Below, piece after piece: positions 62,044-64,000 of a stretch of 64,000 nucleotides of DNA. Made by a program: the position numbers and the translations under genes. The stretch spans positions 1,818,501 to 1,882,500 of the forward strand of contig NZ_CP146608.1 of assembly GCF_037113415.1 (NCBI RefSeq). Reading direction: 5' to 3'. The notes below the pieces were generated by a model that saw only the letters and a list, made by a program, of their open reading frames with translations, had not been told where the DNA came from and did no database searches. This stretch comes from Devosia sp. XK-2 (lineage in GTDB: Bacteria; Pseudomonadota; Alphaproteobacteria; Rhizobiales; Devosiaceae). Each line of letters starts with the position of its first letter. The stretch's first letter is position 1.

Positions 62044-62717
62044 GCCAGCGTCCCCGGCGCGACACGCCCCTGGATCACGTCGATCTCGTCGTCATCGACA
62101 ATCCACGGTTCCTGCAGAGCCAGGCCGCGCCATTCCTGGAAAGCCGGCAAGGCGTAGATGGCCTCCACATAGCGGCCGGCGACATCCGAGACCGGCAAGT
62201 CATAGGTCCTGAGCCGCGTTGCCAGCGGCGCATACATGGCGTCGGCAGCCGAAAATGTGCCGAAAAGATAGGGACCGCCAGACCGCGCCAGCAAATCGCC
62301 CCATAGCACCTCTATCCGGTGTAGATCGCGGCGAATGGCATCCAGATCGACCCGCCCCGGATAGGAACCACGCAAGTTCATCGGCGCATGATTGCGCAAG
62401 GCGTTGAACCCGGCATGCATTTCGGCCGCGGCTGCACGCGCCAGCGCCCGGTCGGCCCGATCCTGCGGCCAGATTGCCTTGTCCGGAAAGCTGTCCGCCA
62501 GATATTCGATAATGGCGATTGTCTCGGGCACAACCAGCGCGCCGTCGACCAGCACCGGCACTTTCCCGGTCGGGGACCGGGCTGCTAGGGTCTCGCGCCA
62601 GCCGGCCCCGGAAAGCTGCAGAACCTCGTCCTCGAACGCGATGTCGAAATGGCGCAGCACCAGCCAGGGCCGCAGCGACCAGGTGGAATAATTGCGATTC
62701 CCGATCAGGAGCTTCAT
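62040..62717 (-). CDS. Glutathione S-transferase family protein
   Basis: The 225-residue protein has the thioredoxin-like N-terminal domain (LLIGNRNYSTWSLRPWLVLR), with Ser-Thr around residues 11-12 as likely activating residues. Then TGKVPVLVDGALVVPETIAI forms the glutathione-binding loop, with ETIAI as the Glu-Ser/Thr site. The C-terminal helical domain follows. The substrate is unknown. It leads the GST-DUF1489 pair. Confidence 0.9.
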   Translation of the reverse strand: MKLLIGNRNYSTWSLRPWLVLRHFDIAFEDEVLQLSGAGWRETLAARSPTGKVPVLVDGALVVPETIAIIEYLADSFPDKAIWPQDRADRALARAAAAEMHAGFNALRNHAPMNLRGSYPGRVDLDAIRRDLHRIEVLWGDLLARSGGPYLFGTFSAADAMYAPLATRLRTYDLPVSDVAGRYVEAIYALPAFQEWRGLALQEPWIVDDDEIDVIQGRVAPGTLA

Positions 62718-62742
62718 CCAACATCCTCGCTTTCAAGAAGAA

Positions 62743-62765
62743 GGGCGCCCAGTGGCCGGGCGCCC
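62743..62765 (-). terminator. Rho-independent terminator after 33-residue membrane peptide gene
   Basis: On the minus strand GGGCGCCC-GGCCACT-GGGCGCCC is followed by TTCTTCTTG. It lies 41 bases after the small gene's stop and 25 bases before the GST start, isolating the small gene as its own transcript. Confidence 0.8.
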
Positions 62766-62806
62766 TCCCCTTAAACTCTTCTGCAGTGAATAACTCCAAC
62801 GTCTTT

Positions 62807-62908
62807 CTAGACGTTAGCAACCACGGAGAAAACCAGCCCCACAGAGAGGAGGCATACCAGAGCCCAGCTCATTGTCTGCCAGACATTCGGTTTGGTTTGA
62901 CTGCGCAT
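62807..62908 (-). CDS. 33-residue single-helix membrane peptide
   Basis: The frame from ATG 62908 to TAG 62807 encodes MRSQTKPNVWQTMSWALVCL followed by LSVGLVFSVVANV: a basic, soluble start and one membrane helix. AAGGAGCG sits six bases before the ATG, a near-consensus ribosome site, and a strong terminator follows, so it looks like a real single gene. It lies between mgtE and the GST gene, both on the same strand. Function and family are unknown. Confidence 0.65.
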   Translation of the reverse strand: MRSQTKPNVWQTMSWALVCLLSVGLVFSVVANV

Positions 62909-63069
62909 AGATCGCTCCTTGTCAGTCGTCCACACCGGCTCTTCAAGTTCCGCGTCGCTGCCAGACAGGACGCCAAATCGGCCGGTAATGAATCGTTAGC
63001 CGTCCAGCAGGTGGGAAGCAAGCGACCAAAGTGCAACACTCCGGCCCTGTGGAAAATGGCGTTTCTGCG

Positions 63070-64000
63070 TCAGAACAAGCCGAACCAAAGCCCCGCAATT
63101 CCCAAAAACGCAAAGAAACCAATGATATCGGTGACCGTCGTGACAAAGACCGCAGAGGCAATGGCCGGGTCGGCCTTGAGCTTGTCCAGGGTCAGCGGGA
63201 TGAGAATTCCGAACGTTCCGGCGACAATCATGTTGATGACCATGGCCAGGCCAATGACGATCCCGAGCTGCACATTGCCGTAACGCAGCGCCGTAACGAT
63301 GCCGATGAGTACAGCGAAAATGACGCCATTGACGACGCCCACCACCATTTCGCGGCGGATGAGGCGCCGCAAGCGGCCGCCATCGAGCTCGCGCATGGCC
63401 AGGGCGCGCACGGTCACCGTCATGGTCTGCGCGCCGGCATTGCCGCCCATGGAGGCCACAATGGGCATTAGCACCGCCAGCGCCACCATCTGCTCGATCG
63501 TGGCATTGAACAGGCCGATGACGAAGCTGACCATCACCGCGGTGAACAGGTTGACCACCAGCCAGGGCACGCGGCTGCGCACGGTGTCCAACGTGGTATC
63601 GGAGACGTCCTCGTCACCCACACCGGCCATCAGGCGGATATCCTCTTCCGCCTCTTCCTGAATCACGTCCACGATATCGTCGATGGTCAGCACGCCAACC
63701 AGCCGCTCGCTTTCGTCCACCACGCCCACTTCCACCAGGTCATAGCGCTCGAAGCTGCGCGCGGCCTCTTCCTGATCCTCTTCGGCATTCACCAGCACCA
63801 GATTGGTGTTCATGATGCTGTCGATTTTAGTGGCGCGTGGGGTGCGCAGGAACTTGTCGAGCGGCAGGGTGCCGAGCACCTTGTAGGACGCATCGACCAC
63901 GTAAAGCTGATAGAACTCGTCCGGCAGATCCTTTTCGGTCCGCAGATAGTCGATCACCTGTCCCACCGTCCAGAAAGGCGGAATGGCGATAAAATCGGTC
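63070..64000 (-). CDS. mgtE: Magnesium transporter MgtE (5' end outside window)
   Basis: The visible ~310 residues start in IPPFWTVGQVIDYLR, pass through two CBS domains (LYVVDASYKVLGTLPLDKFL; VGVVDESERLVGVLTIDDIVDVI), then five membrane helices. PIVASMGGNAGAQTMTVTVRA is the ion-path signature. The frame stays open to the last base of the window, so the N-terminal domain lies beyond it. The CBS part senses magnesium and closes the pore. Confidence 0.94.
   Translation of the reverse strand, partial: TDFIAIPPFWTVGQVIDYLRTEKDLPDEFYQLYVVDASYKVLGTLPLDKFLRTPRATKIDSIMNTNLVLVNAEEDQEEAARSFERYDLVEVGVVDESERLVGVLTIDDIVDVIQEEAEEDIRLMAGVGDEDVSDTTLDTVRSRVPWLVVNLFTAVMVSFVIGLFNATIEQMVALAVLMPIVASMGGNAGAQTMTVTVRALAMRELDGGRLRRLIRREMVVGVVNGVIFAVLIGIVTALRYGNVQLGIVIGLAMVINMIVAGTFGILIPLTLDKLKADPAIASAVFVTTVTDIIGFFAFLGIAGLWFGLF

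Overview
The window is a compact, GC-rich stretch of chromosome from an alphaproteobacterium. It is almost certainly a member of the Hyphomicrobiales (Rhizobiales), and a Devosia-like organism is my best guess. This rests on protein families typical of that order (IalB, ExoD, DUF1489, SdhE, a short-chain-fatty-acyl type XRE regulator), on two perfect GTTC-N7-GTTC LexA boxes beside ssb and uvrA, and on a dispersed intergenic repeat of about 107-109 bp built from two palindromes, which resembles the rhizobial RIME elements. No prophage, insertion sequence, CRISPR array, rRNA gene or plasmid function is visible.

Layout. 1-5 kb: the end of a SleB-type cell wall hydrolase, a DUF2076 gene, a free-standing FlhB C-terminal domain coupled to a FliK-like protein, a family-2 glycosyltransferase and an orphan FecR-domain protein. 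5-11 kb: a potassium channel with a zinc ribbon, then a four-gene minus-strand unit made of an XRE/acyl-type regulator, a receiver-only response regulator, a two-helix membrane protein and a symporter-histidine kinase. 11-19 kb: a complete branched-chain-type ABC transporter (livKHMGF) converging on the 5-oxoprolinase genes pxpBCA. 19-25 kb: small genes, tRNA-Ser, quinone reductase plus TerC, a split YeeE/YedE transporter coupled to a UbiH-like flavoprotein, and IalB. 25-35 kb: sdhE-mfd, recG, glmU-glmS and a SPOR-like envelope protein. 35-45 kb: tRNA-Lys, map, pgi, tgt, exoD, queA, two related small secreted proteins, two cyclophilins and coaD. 45-50 kb: MFS, GNAT and LysE genes, then gyrA. 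50-56.5 kb: VOC/HxlR divergent from an NAD(P)-binding reductase, an MMPL transporter, a secreted protein and a PAS-GGDEF protein. 56.5-64 kb: ssb, a LysE exporter and uvrA with LexA boxes, DUF1489, a GST, a 33-residue membrane peptide and the 3' part of mgtE.

How the genes fit together. Much of the window is housekeeping: DNA repair (mfd, recG, ssb, uvrA), topology (gyrA), UDP-GlcNAc supply (glmS, glmU), queuosine modification (queA, tgt), CoA synthesis (coaD), protein folding (ppiA, ppiB) and N-terminal processing (map). Genes are tightly packed, with many 1- or 4-base stop/start overlaps (FliK/FlhB-C, pxpBCA, terC/qor, yeeE pair/flavoprotein, sdhE/mfd, queA/exoD, coaD/ppiA, DUF1489/GST).

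The points most worth following up are: the two-palindrome repeat (two full copies and one partial) with compensatory stem changes, whose end supplies the stop codon of a neighbouring gene in both full copies; a Tgt that keeps both catalytic aspartates but has lost three of the four expected zinc ligands; a tandem pair of diverged secreted proteins; a symporter-kinase whose partner regulator has no output domain; a LysE exporter lying between two SOS boxes; and three small proteins of 33, 52 and 58 residues that are easy to miss.
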